This document shows positions 53,232 to 62,304 of a stretch of 64,000 nucleotides of DNA, piece by piece. Numbering within the stretch: the first letter of the stretch is position 1; each line of letters starts with the position of its first letter. Source of the stretch: Rhodobacter sp. TJ_12 (GTDB taxonomy: Bacteria; Pseudomonadota; Alphaproteobacteria; Rhodobacterales; Rhodobacteraceae); assembly GCF_020023995.1 (NCBI RefSeq), contig NZ_NRRD01000001.1:310001-374000 (forward strand), read 5' to 3'. The notes beneath the pieces were generated by a model. The model made no database searches and was not told the DNA's origin. It saw nothing but the letters and a program-made list of their open reading frames with translations. The position numbers and the translations under genes are program-made.

Positions 53232-54182
53232 CTAGCCGCGCGGCGCGGCGGCGCGGCGCAGCCGGTCGTTGATTGCTCGGCCCAGCCCCGTTTCGGGCAC
53301 CGGGGCCACGGCAATGGTTTCGGCGCCACGCTGGCTTGCCAGCACATCGGCCTTGCGCAAGGTCGCAAACAACAGCGCCGCCGCCTCGACCAGATCGCCG
53401 CTTTCAGACAGCGACAGATCGGCTTCCGGGCCGGGGCCAAAGCCGATGAAGACCTCATTTTCATGCGTTTCGGTTGCCATCAGCCGCACCGCCGCGCCGG
53501 GCGCATAATGCGAGCTAAGCTGACCCGGCGCATTGGGTTTGGCCGCATCGCCCCCCATGGCAAGCGGGGCGCCCAGCGCCGTCTCTAGGGCTTCGACCGG
53601 CAGCCCGCCGGGGCGCAAAAGGCGCGGCGGCTCAAGGCTAAGGATGGTCGATTCCACCCCCACCGCGCAGGCCCCGCCGTCCAAAACGGCGGCGATCTTG
53701 CCCGAAAGCCCCTCTAGCACATGATCGGCGGTGGTGGGGCTGACCTTGCCCGAGGGGTTGGCCGAGGGCGCGGCGAGCGGCCCGCCGAATGCCTGCAACA
53801 GCGCACGGGACAAAGGATGCGCGGGCATCCGTAAGGCCACCGTGTCCAGCCCGGCGGTGACCAGATCAGAAAGGCCCGCTTCCTTGCGCAAGGGCAAAAC
53901 GAGGGTCAGCGGGCCGGGCCAGAATGCTTGCACCAGATCGTAGGCTTGCGGCGAAACCGCGGCAATCTGCGCGGCCATCTCCAGATCGGCCACATGCACG
54001 ATCAGCGGGTTGAAACGTGGGCGGCCCTTCGCGGCGAAAATACCCGCCACCGCTGCGCCGTTGCGCGCATCGCCGCCCAGCCCATAGACGGTTTCGGTCG
54101 GAAAGGCGACCAAGTCGCCCGCCCGCAAAAGTGCTGCGGCACGGGCCAGCCCGGCGGCATCGGCGCCCAGACGTTCAGTCAT
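53232..54182 (-). CDS. L-threonylcarbamoyladenylate synthase (Sua5 type)
   Basis: Makes threonylcarbamoyl-AMP, precursor of t6A37 in ANN-decoding tRNAs. The 316-residue protein has the YrdC core (residues about 5-190: FPTETVYGLGGDA, KGRPRFNPLIVHV, APSANPSGKVSPTTADHV, VESTILSL) and the extra C-terminal Sua5 domain (SSHYAPGAAVRL onward), so it is the long form. The ATG ending at 54182 is chosen over a frame to 54320 by family start and an AAGGAAAGG upstream. Convergent with yqgE, divergent from the acyl-CoA dehydrogenase. Confidence 0.94.
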   Translation of the reverse strand: MTERLGADAAGLARAAALLRAGDLVAFPTETVYGLGGDARNGAAVAGIFAAKGRPRFNPLIVHVADLEMAAQIAAVSPQAYDLVQAFWPGPLTLVLPLRKEAGLSDLVTAGLDTVALRMPAHPLSRALLQAFGGPLAAPSANPSGKVSPTTADHVLEGLSGKIAAVLDGGACAVGVESTILSLEPPRLLRPGGLPVEALETALGAPLAMGGDAAKPNAPGQLSSHYAPGAAVRLMATETHENEVFIGFGPGPEADLSLSESGDLVEAAALLFATLRKADVLASQRGAETIAVAPVPETGLGRAINDRLRRAAAPRG

Positions 54183-54318
54183 TCGCGGCCCTTTCCTTTC
54201 GTGACGCTGCGTTGCGGTAGACGGGGCTTTCCCTTGCGGTAACCTGCCCTGAATTTCAGGACATACGCGCCTGCGCCAAAATTGCCAAGCGCGCCCGCCG
54301 AAGCCCAAGGAGACCGCC

Positions 54319-56001
54319 ATGGCCTATCGCTCCCCCGTTGCCGATATTCGCTTCATTCTCGACAAGGTGGTGCCGCTGGCTCCGGTTGCACAAACCGCGC
54401 GTTTCGCCGAGGCGACGGGTGAAACCGTCGAAGCGGTGCTGACCGAGGCCGGGCGGCTGTGCGATGAGGTCATGGCCCCCTTGCTGCGTGCGGGCGATTT
54501 GCATCCGGCGCGGCTGGAAAATGGGGTGGTGCGCACCAGTCCGGGTTTCAAAGAAGCCTATGCCCAGATTGCCGAGGGCCAGTGGGTCGCGATTGCCGCG
54601 CCCGCCGATTATGGCGGGATGGGGTTGCCGCAAACCCTGTGCGTTGCGCTGAATGACATGATGTCGGGGGCGAACCTTGCGCTGCAACTTAAGCCGCTTT
54701 TGACCCAAGGCCAGATCGAGGCGCTGGAACATCACGCCAGCGAAGAGATCAAAGCCCTATATATTCCCAAGCTGATTTCGGGCGCATGGTCGGGGACGAT
54801 GAACCTGACCGAGGCGCAGGCCGGGTCCGATGTGGGGGCGTTGCGCAGCAAGGCCGAGCCGAAGGGCGATGGCACCTATGCGATCTCGGGCCAGAAGATT
54901 TTCATCTCTTGGGGCGATTCCGACATGGTGGACAATGTCTGCCACCTTGTGCTGGCGCGGCTACCCGATGCGGCACCGGGCACCAAGGGGATCAGCCTTT
55001 TCATGGTGCCGAAATTCCTTCCAGATGCGGCGGGCAATCCGGGCGCGGCAAACAGCCTGAAAGTTGTATCTTTGGAACATAAAATGGGCCTGCACGGCTC
55101 GCCCACCTGCGTGATGGCCTTTGAAGGCGCGACGGGCTGGTTGGTCGGTGACCCCGGCAAGGGGATGGCGGCGATGTTCACGATGATGAACAACGCGCGG
55201 CTGGCCGTTGGCGTGCAGGGGATCGGCGTGGCGGAAGGCGCGTATCAAAAGGCGCTCGCCTATGCGCAGGAACGGGTGCAATTCGCGCCCATTATCGAAC
55301 ATGCCGATGTGCGCCGGATGCTGGCCGAAATGCGTGCCGAGATTTTTGCCGCGCGCGCCATCGCGCTGGCCTGTGCGGTGGCGCTGGATATGGGCCGCGC
55401 GACGGGCGAGGCGGATTGGACGGCGCGGGCCGCGCTGCTCACCCCGATTGCCAAGGCCTACGGCACTGATGTGGGGATCTGGGTTGCGGATCAGGGCATT
55501 CAGGTGCATGGCGGCATGGGCTTTGTCGAGGAAACGGGCGCCGCGCAATATTTGCGCGACGTGCGTGTGACCGCGATTTACGAGGGCACAAACGGCATTC
55601 AGGCGATGGACCTTGTGGGCCGCAAAATGATGGATGAGGGCCGCGCGGCGTTTCGGCTTTTGCAAGAGGTCGAAGATGCTGCCAAGGCCGCGCGCGAAAC
55701 CTTACCCGATCTGGCCGAGGCGGTCTGGCAGGCCGCCGAGACGATGCGCGAGCACACCGAGGGGCTGATCGCGCGCGACGCGCAAGACCGCTTTGCCGGG
55801 GCGGTGCCCTATCTGCGGGCCTTTGCGCGGGTGTTGGGCGCACATTACCATTTGCAGGCGGCCTTGGCCGATGCAGGGCGCGCGAAACTGGCGGCGGTCT
55901 ATATTCGCCGCATTCTGCCGCAAGCAGAGGCCGATCTGGCGGCGGCGCGCGCGGGGGCAGTTGACCTTTTCGCGCTTTCGCCCGATGACCTCGGGGTATG
56001 A
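54319..56001 (+). CDS. Acyl-CoA dehydrogenase family protein
   Basis: A 560-residue FAD enzyme with the acyl-CoA dehydrogenase core (MNLTEAQAGSDVGALRSKA near residues 160-178, IEHADVRRMLAEMRAE, GGMGFVEETGAAQYLRDVRVTAIYEGTNGIQAMDL with the catalytic Glu region). It has a C-terminal extension of about 150 residues, as in DmdC and related long-chain dehydrogenases. It oxidises an acyl-CoA to the enoyl-CoA; DmdC would act on methylmercaptopropionyl-CoA, but the substrate is not proven. AAGGAG lies 8 bases before the ATG. Followed by the metallo-hydrolase with an ATGA overlap. Confidence 0.92.
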   Translation: MAYRSPVADIRFILDKVVPLAPVAQTARFAEATGETVEAVLTEAGRLCDEVMAPLLRAGDLHPARLENGVVRTSPGFKEAYAQIAEGQWVAIAAPADYGGMGLPQTLCVALNDMMSGANLALQLKPLLTQGQIEALEHHASEEIKALYIPKLISGAWSGTMNLTEAQAGSDVGALRSKAEPKGDGTYAISGQKIFISWGDSDMVDNVCHLVLARLPDAAPGTKGISLFMVPKFLPDAAGNPGAANSLKVVSLEHKMGLHGSPTCVMAFEGATGWLVGDPGKGMAAMFTMMNNARLAVGVQGIGVAEGAYQKALAYAQERVQFAPIIEHADVRRMLAEMRAEIFAARAIALACAVALDMGRATGEADWTARAALLTPIAKAYGTDVGIWVADQGIQVHGGMGFVEETGAAQYLRDVRVTAIYEGTNGIQAMDLVGRKMMDEGRAAFRLLQEVEDAAKAARETLPDLAEAVWQAAETMREHTEGLIARDAQDRFAGAVPYLRAFARVLGAHYHLQAALADAGRAKLAAVYIRRILPQAEADLAAARAGAVDLFALSPDDLGV

Positions 56002-57032
56002 AAACACGCCACGGCCTGCGCTACCCGTTCGAAACCCCGCCCGCTTTCGGCACCACCCAAGAAATTGCCCCCGGCCTGCTTTGGCTGCGCCTGCCGCTGC
56101 CGATGGCGCTTGATCACGTCAATGCCTATGCCTTGGATGATGGCGATGGCTGGACGCTGGTCGATCCCGGTATCGACAGCAAAGCCTGCCGCGCGGCGTT
56201 GCAACAGGCGCTGGATGGCCCCTTGTCCGGCAAGCCGGTCACCCGTGTGATCGTGACCCATTATCACCCCGATCATATCGGGTTGGCGGGGTGGTTGCAG
56301 ACGCGCGGGGCCGAGCTTTGGACCACCCGCACAAGCTGGCTGTTCGCGCGGATGTTGTGCCTTGATGAGCAAGCCCTGCCGGTCCCCGAGACGGTCGATT
56401 TCTGGCGCGCCGCGGGCATGGATCCGGTGTTGCTTGAGTTTCGCGCGACGGAACGCCCCTTCAATTTTGCCGATTGCGTGCACCCTTTGCCGCTTGGGTT
56501 TCGCAATATGGCCGAAGGGGATGTGATCCGCGCGGGCGGGCGCAACTGGCGGGTGCGGATCGGCCATGGCCATGCGCCCGATCATGCCACGCTATGGAGC
56601 GAGGATGACGGGCTGATTTTGGGCGGCGATCAGCTTTTGCCCTCCATCTCGGCCAATCTGGGGGTCTATGCCACCGAACCGATGGCTGATCCGGTGGCCG
56701 AGTGGCTGGAAAGTTGCCGCGCCTTCCAGCCCTATGCGACCGAGGATCAGCTTGTTCTGCCTGGCCATAAGTCGCCGTTTTACGGCCTGCCCTTGCGGTT
56801 GCGCCAGATGATCGAAAACCATGAAGGCGCACTGGAGCGGCTGCGCGCGCGTCTGGCCGAACGGCCCCATACGGCGACCGAATGCTTTCCGGTGCTGTTC
56901 AAGCGTGAAATCGGCATGGCCGAATACGGTCTGGCGCTGGTCGAGGCGGTGGCCCATCTGAACCACCTTTATCTGCGCGGCGAGATCGGGCGCGAAAACC
57001 GTGAGGGGGTCTGGTACTGGGCGCCGGTTTAG
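55998..57032 (+). CDS. Metallo-beta-lactamase-fold hydrolase
   Basis: A 344-residue hydrolase with the zinc motif HYHPDH (His88, His90, Asp92, His93), a later GHGHAPDH segment and GGDQLL, and a C-terminal helical domain (residues about 250-344). Such proteins include thioesterases and glyoxalase II-like enzymes; sitting directly after an acyl-CoA dehydrogenase, it may hydrolyse an acyl-CoA or thioester. ATGA overlap shows co-translation. Confidence 0.88.
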   Translation: MKTRHGLRYPFETPPAFGTTQEIAPGLLWLRLPLPMALDHVNAYALDDGDGWTLVDPGIDSKACRAALQQALDGPLSGKPVTRVIVTHYHPDHIGLAGWLQTRGAELWTTRTSWLFARMLCLDEQALPVPETVDFWRAAGMDPVLLEFRATERPFNFADCVHPLPLGFRNMAEGDVIRAGGRNWRVRIGHGHAPDHATLWSEDDGLILGGDQLLPSISANLGVYATEPMADPVAEWLESCRAFQPYATEDQLVLPGHKSPFYGLPLRLRQMIENHEGALERLRARLAERPHTATECFPVLFKREIGMAEYGLALVEAVAHLNHLYLRGEIGRENREGVWYWAPV

Positions 57033-57198
57033 GGCTGGCCTCTTAGGGCCCCGCGTCAGGCGTGGCGCAGACGGAACACCTTGGCAAAATCTGGCACTGT
57101 TGGGCGGCGCTTGGGTTGTTCTTTGCGGCGGCTCATAGTTTGACCGAGCCTGCGGCAGGGTGTCCCATCTTGCCTGTCTAACCAAGGAGGTCCGGCAG

Positions 57199-57825
57199 AT
57201 GCGCCGACTTATCATCTGTACGGTTTTCCCCCTTGCCCTTGCCGCCTGCGGTGCCGAACCCGTCTGGGCCCCGGACGAGGCAGTGAATGCCGCACGCTAT
57301 TCCACGGGCAATGCTCCTTCGATCACGCTCTTTACGGTGATTGGCACCACGACCGGCGCAGGCGGCCATTCGGCGCTGATGATCGATGGGTCAGAGCGGG
57401 TGATCTTTGACCCGGCGGGCACATGGAAACACCCCACCGTGCCCGAGCGTAACGATGTCGATTACGGCATCACCGACCGGATGTATAAGTTCTACATTGA
57501 TTACCACGCGCGCGAGACATGGTATGTGCGTGAGCAAATCCTGCCGGTTTCGCCCGCCTTGGCGGAGGCGTTTATCGACCGGGTCGAGGCCAATGGCGCT
57601 GTGCCCAAAATGATGTGCGCCAATGAAACCTCGCAAGTGTTGCGCAGCATGCCGGGGTTCGAAGATCTGCCACGCACGACCTCGCCGCTGCGGCTGTCCA
57701 AGGCGTTTGGGCAATTGCCGGGCGTGGTGACCAAGGATCATTATGACAATGACCCCGATGACAATTCGGGCGTGTTGATGATTCAGGCCGAACCCGCGCG
57801 CCACGGCACCAATTTGCCTTACTAA
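57199..57825 (+). CDS. Lipoprotein with possible permuted papain-like fold
   Basis: A 208-residue lipoprotein: hydrophobic residues 4-16 and lipobox LAAC with Cys17 as the lipidation site. The mature part has GGHSALMI with His57, a DYG...YIDYHARETWYVR block, and MMCANETSQVL with Cys140. A His early and a Cys late, in these settings, recall permuted NlpC/P60 (LRAT-like or YiiX-type) cysteine hydrolases. That is a fold guess. AAGGAGG lies 8 bases before the ATG at 57199, a perfect site; the earlier codon at 57160 is not used. Monocistronic, convergent with azlD. Confidence 0.7.
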   Translation: MRRLIICTVFPLALAACGAEPVWAPDEAVNAARYSTGNAPSITLFTVIGTTTGAGGHSALMIDGSERVIFDPAGTWKHPTVPERNDVDYGITDRMYKFYIDYHARETWYVREQILPVSPALAEAFIDRVEANGAVPKMMCANETSQVLRSMPGFEDLPRTTSPLRLSKAFGQLPGVVTKDHYDNDPDDNSGVLMIQAEPARHGTNLPY

Positions 57826-57831
57826 GGTGGC

Positions 57832-58173
57832 TTAGCCCAAAAGCCACAGCACCCCATAAAGCGTCGCCAACCCGCCAATGATCGCGGCCAGCGTGTTGCG
57901 GGTGGCCAGCCCCACGCCAACCGTGGCCGCCGCAGCGGCAAGGCGCGCCGGATCGGGCTGCCCGCCGGTGGCATCGGGCCAAAGCACCAAGGGCGCGACC
58001 AGCCCCGGCAGCACCGCGACGGCAGTGTAGCGCAGATAGCGCAGCGCCCATTCGGGCAGCGGACGATCCCCGATCAGCCCCAAGAAGGAATAGCGCAGGA
58101 AAAAAGTGCCCACCCCCAGCGCAAGGATGATCAGCCAGATGGCGGGGGCGCCGTACGTTTCTGCCGTGGTCAT
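57832..58173 (-). CDS. azlD: AzlD family branched-chain amino acid exporter subunit
   Basis: A 113-residue membrane protein with four hydrophobic helices, the small partner of AzlC. AzlCD pairs export branched-chain amino acids or analogues. It contains LRYSFLGLIGDRPLPEWALRYLRY, typical of the family. Its ATG ending at 58173 overlaps the azlC stop by ATGA, and the longer frame to 58200 is inside azlC. Confidence 0.9.
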   Translation of the reverse strand: MTTAETYGAPAIWLIILALGVGTFFLRYSFLGLIGDRPLPEWALRYLRYTAVAVLPGLVAPLVLWPDATGGQPDPARLAAAAATVGVGLATRNTLAAIIGGLATLYGVLWLLG

Positions 58174-58916
58174 TGCTGTGCCCTCCGCCGGGCAAGCCAA
58201 AGCTCGGTCTGTGCACCCGCCGCCATTGCGAGCACTGCCGCCACAATCAACCCTGTGCCCGCAGGCAAGAAGGCCAGCACCAGCGCCATGATGACCGAAA
58301 CCGCCGCCGCCACCAGATGCGGGATCGAGCGCAACAGCGGCGCAATCATCGCCAAAAAGGTGACTGGCACCGCGAAATCAAGCGCAAAGGCGGGCGGTAT
58401 CGCCTTGCCCAAAAGCGCGCCCGCAAGGGTGGAGCCATACCACAAGGGCACGATCGGCACACAGGCGCCGGTGTAATAGGCCAGTTTCGCACGCAGGCTT
58501 TGTTTGGGGGCCAGCCGGTAATCGCTATCGGCCAGCGCAAAGACCTGATCGACCATGGAATAGGCGACCAGCGCGCGTTGCCAGGCGGGCGCCGGGCCGA
58601 CATGCGGCGCAAGCGAGGCGGAATACATCGCCATGCGCAGATTCACCGCGAGCGAGGCCAAGATCACCATCACCGTGCTGGCATGGTCGTTCATCAGCTG
58701 CACTGCGGTGAATTGCGATGCGCCCGCAATCACCAGAACCGAAAAGCCCATCACCTCCAGCAGGTCAAAGCCCGCCTCATTGCCCGCGACGCCGAACAAC
58801 AACCCGAAGGGGGCGATCACCAAAACGAAGGGCAGCCCCTGCCGCACCCCGCGCCAAAAGGCGGTGGTGGTTTCGGGGCCGGTGGGGCCGGTGTGCTGCG
58901 GCGTTGCATGTGTCAT
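58170..58916 (-). CDS. azlC: AzlC family branched-chain amino acid permease
   Basis: A 248-residue inner-membrane protein, large partner of AzlD (as YgaZ/YgaH in E. coli). It has GLPFVLVIAPFGLLFGVAG near the N-terminus, GASQFTAVQLMN near residue 69, and about six helices. A Thr/Pro-rich stretch of about 17 residues precedes the first helix. The longest frame goes on to 59429 across mobA and is a shadow; the ATG ending at 58916 fits the family. Confidence 0.92.
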   Translation of the reverse strand: MTHATPQHTGPTGPETTTAFWRGVRQGLPFVLVIAPFGLLFGVAGNEAGFDLLEVMGFSVLVIAGASQFTAVQLMNDHASTVMVILASLAVNLRMAMYSASLAPHVGPAPAWQRALVAYSMVDQVFALADSDYRLAPKQSLRAKLAYYTGACVPIVPLWYGSTLAGALLGKAIPPAFALDFAVPVTFLAMIAPLLRSIPHLVAAAVSVIMALVLAFLPAGTGLIVAAVLAMAAGAQTELWLARRRAQQ

Positions 58917-59003
58917 TGCGGGGGCTTGCTCGTCTCGGGGCGATAGGCGAGTTCTAGGGGGCATGGGCGCGCGCGCCAAGGGTGCGATTGTATCGGGGGC
59001 AAT

Positions 59004-59585
59004 ATGCGGATTGCAGGTCTGATCCTTGCGGGCGGGCAGGGGCGCCGGATGGGCGCAGACAAGGCGTTTGTGGTGCTGGCAGGGCAGCCTTTGGTGGCGC
59101 AGGTGGCGGCGCGGTTCGCCCCGCAGGTCGAAATGCTGGCGCTGTCGGCCAATGGCGAGCGCAGCCGGTTTGGCGATCTGGGCCTGCCGGTTCTGGCCGA
59201 TGCCGACAGCGAGCTTGGCGCGGGGCCGATGGCGGGGGTGCGCATGGGCCTGCGCTGGGCCGAGGCCGAAGGGGCCGATCTTCTGGCCACGGTCGCGGTG
59301 GATACACCCCTTGTGCCGCGCAACCTTGTGGTGCGGCTTGCCGCTGCCGGGGCACCGGCCTATGCCAGCAGCGCCGGGCGCGGCCATTATACGGCGGCGC
59401 TGTGGCGCGTGGCCGATCTGGCGCGTCATGATGCGCTGTTCGCCGCCGGGGAACGCCGAATGCTGCCCTATCTGGAAGGCGCCGCACAGGTGGCTTTCAC
59501 GGGCACGCCTGACCCTTTTGCCAATCTTAACAGCCCTGCCGATCTGCCCGCGCTAGAGGCGGCGCTGCGGGGGCAGGCCGAATGA
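59004..59585 (+). CDS. mobA: Molybdenum cofactor guanylyltransferase
   Basis: MobA adds GMP from GTP to Mo-molybdopterin, giving MGD used by the DMSO reductase family, including FdsA in this window. The 193-residue protein has the nucleotide-binding LAGGQGRRMGADK at residues 8-20 and AVDTPLVP near 97-104, and the C-terminal NLNSPADL. Divergent from azlC across about 90 bases. ATGA overlap with the following acetyltransferase gene. Confidence 0.95.
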   Translation: MRIAGLILAGGQGRRMGADKAFVVLAGQPLVAQVAARFAPQVEMLALSANGERSRFGDLGLPVLADADSELGAGPMAGVRMGLRWAEAEGADLLATVAVDTPLVPRNLVVRLAAAGAPAYASSAGRGHYTAALWRVADLARHDALFAAGERRMLPYLEGAAQVAFTGTPDPFANLNSPADLPALEAALRGQAE

Positions 59586-60166
59586 AAGTGACCTTGCGCC
59601 ATGGGCTGGAGCGGGATCAGCGCGCGCAGGCGGCGCAACTTTATTGGGACGCCTTCGGTGGCAAGCTGGGCCGGGTGATCGGCCCGACCCCAAAGGCGCT
59701 GTGCTATATTGAACGGGTGATCGACCCGCATCACGTTATTGCCGCCACCGATGAAACCGGGCGGGTTCTGGGCGTGATCGGCTTTCGCACCCGGCAAGGG
59801 GCCTTTGTCGCGGGCACGAAATCCGATCTTGTGGCTGTTTATGGCCTGTTCGGGGCGTTCTGGCGCATGCTGGCGCTGGCCGTCTTGGGGCAGGATCTGC
59901 CCCTTGGCGGGGTGTCGATCGACGGGCTGGCGGTTGCGGCAGGGGCACGTGGGCTTGGGCTTGGCGGGATGCTGGTCACCACCCTGTGCCAAGAGGTGCA
60001 GGCGCAGGGATTTTCGCGGGTGCGACTGGAGGTGGTGGGCGAAAACCTGCGTGCCCGCGCGCTTTACGACCGGCTGGGGTTCAAGGTGATCGGGCGCGCC
60101 GACCGTTGGCTTACGGCGGCGATCTTTGGCTATCGCACCGTGGTCGCAATGGAGCGGCAGCTTTAG
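59582..60166 (+). CDS. GNAT-family N-acetyltransferase
   Basis: A 194-residue acetyltransferase with the GNAT core: SIDGLAVAAGARGLGLGGMLV near residues 115-135 (acetyl-CoA P-loop) and VVGENLRARALYDRLGF near 158-174. Substrate unknown. It overlaps mobA by ATGA; other bacteria also pair small acetyltransferases with mobA, so no Mo role follows from this. A hairpin at 60194 follows. Confidence 0.9.
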   Translation: MKVTLRHGLERDQRAQAAQLYWDAFGGKLGRVIGPTPKALCYIERVIDPHHVIAATDETGRVLGVIGFRTRQGAFVAGTKSDLVAVYGLFGAFWRMLALAVLGQDLPLGGVSIDGLAVAAGARGLGLGGMLVTTLCQEVQAQGFSRVRLEVVGENLRARALYDRLGFKVIGRADRWLTAAIFGYRTVVAMERQL

Positions 60167-60187
60167 CCCAGACTTGCCGTTCCCCGC

Positions 60188-60222
60188 AAACAAAAGGCCC
60201 TCCCAAGCGGGAGGGCCTTGTA
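60188..60222 (-). terminator. Bidirectional-looking terminator, best for trcR
   Basis: A perfect 11-bp stem AAGGCCCTCCC/GGGAGGGCCTT (60194-60204 with 60209-60219), four-base loop. On the minus strand it is followed by TTTTGTTTG, ideal after trcR; on the plus strand it lies 28 bases after the acetyltransferase stop. Confidence 0.85.
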
Positions 60223-60244
60223 GATCAAACGGCGCAAGACACGC

Positions 60245-61030
60245 TTAGCGTATCGGGCCGCTGTCCTCGTCATCCTCGTCTTCTTCATCGCCATGCGGCA
60301 GGTTAAAGAAGCTGTCAGCATCCGAGAAGTCTTTCGGATCGGCGTCTTTGTCCTCGGCCTTTTCGGGCTCGGGCGTGGTGCCCAAGGTGAAGCCTTCAAG
60401 CTCGGCAATCGCGCCGGGCAGGCGCGGCTCGGTGTCCATGCCAAGGCTTTGCTCGGTCGACACGAGTTTGCGCCGCTCGTCATCGCTCATCACGCCTTCG
60501 GCGGCGCGTTTCTTGGCGGCTTTTTGCACTTCGCTGTCAAGTTCCGACTGGCGGCACAGGCCCAAGGCCACCGGGTCGATCGCGGTCATATTGGCGATGT
60601 TCCAGTGCGTGCGTTCCCGGATCGAGGCGATGGTCGGCTTGGTCGTGCCCACCAGACGCGCGATTTGCGCATCGGCCAGTTCGGGGTGGAATTTCACCAG
60701 CCACAGAATTGCATTCGGGCGGTCTTGGCGTTTCGACAGCGGCGTGTAGCGCGGGCCACGGCGCTTGTCTTCGCCCACCGCAGCGGCGTTGAATTTCAGC
60801 CGCAGTTTATAAAGCGGATCTTTTTCGCCCTTTTCGATCTCTTTCGGGTCGAGCTGGTTGCCGGCCACCGGGTCTTGGCCCTTCACGCCCGCCGCCACAT
60901 CACCATCGGCGATCCCTTGCACCTCAAGCTCATGCATACCGCAAAAATCAGCGATTTGCTTGAAGCTGAGCGTGGTATTGTCCACCAGCCAAACGGCCGT
61001 GGCCTTTGCCATCAGGGGCTTGTTCGTCAT
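60245..61030 (-). CDS. trcR: Cell-cycle transcriptional regulator TrcR (DUF1013)
   Basis: A 261-residue protein of the alphaproteobacterial DUF1013 family, named TrcR in Caulobacter. The N-terminus, MAKATAVWLVDNTTLSFKQI and IADFCGMHELEVQGIADG, looks like a helix-turn-helix; a second one is LVGTTKPTIASIRERTHWN. The last 60 residues are very acidic (DEEDEDDEDSG). The RNA polymerase-associated role is from the family. An ATG ending at 61039 lies within the AAAGGA site that serves the ATG at 61030, so the latter is the start. Confidence 0.9.
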   Translation of the reverse strand: MTNKPLMAKATAVWLVDNTTLSFKQIADFCGMHELEVQGIADGDVAAGVKGQDPVAGNQLDPKEIEKGEKDPLYKLRLKFNAAAVGEDKRRGPRYTPLSKRQDRPNAILWLVKFHPELADAQIARLVGTTKPTIASIRERTHWNIANMTAIDPVALGLCRQSELDSEVQKAAKKRAAEGVMSDDERRKLVSTEQSLGMDTEPRLPGAIAELEGFTLGTTPEPEKAEDKDADPKDFSDADSFFNLPHGDEEDEDDEDSGPIR

Positions 61031-61163
61031 CGGGGCCATCCTTTACAAATCTTACCCGGGCCGTGAAACCGGCTGCGGCCTGGGCTTCCCCCCGGCCGCG
61101 GTCCATTTCTGGTGGGGAATTGTCGGCCTATATAGGCTCGAAACTGCGCGGAGGAAAGAGAAA

Positions 61164-61799
61164 ATGCGCGTTTTTGCGATTGCATGCGCCGCGCTTTTGG
61201 CCCTGCCTGCATGGGCCGAGGGCGAGCAGGCGGGCGCTTTCGACTATTACGTTCTTTCGCTCAGCTGGGCACCGGGGTGGTGCGCGACCGATGGCGCGGG
61301 CCGTGAGGCGGCGCAATGCGACCCAGCCAATGACGCGCATTTCGTGCTGCACGGGCTTTGGCCGCAAAATGAAACCGGCTGGCCCAGCTATTGCCGAACG
61401 ACCGCCCGCAACCCAAGCCGCGCGCAAACCGCTGCGATGGCCGATATCATGGGGTCGGATGGCGCGGCGTGGTATCAATGGAAAAAGCACGGGCGCTGCG
61501 CGGGGCTTTCGGCGGTGGATTATTTCGCAACGGCGCGGCGCGCCTATGACAGCATCACCATCCCGCAGGTATTTACCGCGCTGCGCAAAGACATCCGCCT
61601 GCCTGCCGCAGAGGTGGAAGCGGCTTTCCTCGAAGAAAATCCGGACCTCTTGCCCGAGATGATCACCATCACATGTCGCCAAGGCCGGATACAGGAGGCA
61701 CGCATCTGCCTGACGCGGGATCTGACACCCCGGCGTTGTGGCCCGGATGTGATCCGCGATTGCCAGATGAGCGATGCGCTGATGGAAAAGGTGCGCTAG
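61164..61799 (+). CDS. Ribonuclease T2 family (RNase I) periplasmic ribonuclease
   Basis: A 211-residue secreted RNase: signal peptide (residues 3-18, cut after AWA), CAS-I motif HGLWPQNE with His63 and CAS-II WKKHG with His109, and several Cys for disulfides (Cys40, 52, 77, 112 and later). It cuts RNA without strict base choice and scavenges nucleotides. GGAGG lies 10 bases before the ATG; the frame upstream is a trcR shadow. Confidence 0.94.
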   Translation: MRVFAIACAALLALPAWAEGEQAGAFDYYVLSLSWAPGWCATDGAGREAAQCDPANDAHFVLHGLWPQNETGWPSYCRTTARNPSRAQTAAMADIMGSDGAAWYQWKKHGRCAGLSAVDYFATARRAYDSITIPQVFTALRKDIRLPAAEVEAAFLEENPDLLPEMITITCRQGRIQEARICLTRDLTPRRCGPDVIRDCQMSDALMEKVR

Positions 61800-61822
61800 G
61801 CCCTGTGTGGCTGGTGCCCGAA

Positions 61823-61840
61823 TTAAGCCGATGGGCTTAA
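61823..61840 (+). terminator. Weak hairpin between convergent RNase T2 and SpoIIAA-like genes
   Basis: TTAAGCC/GGCTTAA (61823-61829 with 61834-61840), four-base loop; it overlaps the stop codon of the SpoIIAA-like gene. No T run follows. Confidence 0.3.
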
Positions 61841-62292
61841 CTGGCCGGGGGCTCGCGGTCTTCCAGCATCGCCAGCTTGTGATCGGCGGCGATTTCGGGG
61901 CCGCCCTCGGGGGCTTCGTTTTCGCAAATCCACGCTTTGGCGGCCGCTAGCTCTGCGCGTGGGAAGGTGCGCACCGGGCAGCGGATCAGCGGTGCAAAAA
62001 GCCGCACACCGCCATTGATCCACGACACGTCGCTGACCACGGCGATGCGTGCGAAATCGGCCAGATGCAGCAGGCCGACCTTGCCATCTTCGAACATCGC
62101 CCCGGCGGTGAAACCCTCGAAATCCTCGCCCAGCGCGTAAAGCAGTTTCAGCTTGCCGCTGGCGGCAAGCCCCGCCTCGACGGCGGGGATCAGATCCTTG
62201 ACATAGGCATCATGATCGATCCGCCCATGCGCCTCGACCGCCAGAACATCGGCGGGAAAGCCCTCGAGCTGGGTGAAATGTCCGTCCGGCAT
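61837..62292 (-). CDS. SpoIIAA-like (STAS-fold) protein
   Basis: A 151-residue protein with the SpoIIAA-like fold found in bacterial DUF3478 proteins: VLAVEAHGRIDHDAYVKDLIP near residues 16-36 and RIAVVSDVSWINGGVRLFAPL near 82-102. No phosphorylatable Ser is obvious. Function unknown; possibly a membrane-associated lipid carrier fold. It ends 12 bases after the quinone oxidoreductase stop in the same direction. Confidence 0.8.
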   Translation of the reverse strand: MPDGHFTQLEGFPADVLAVEAHGRIDHDAYVKDLIPAVEAGLAASGKLKLLYALGEDFEGFTAGAMFEDGKVGLLHLADFARIAVVSDVSWINGGVRLFAPLIRCPVRTFPRAELAAAKAWICENEAPEGGPEIAADHKLAMLEDREPPAS

Positions 62293-62304
62293 CGCCTCCT
62301 CCTC

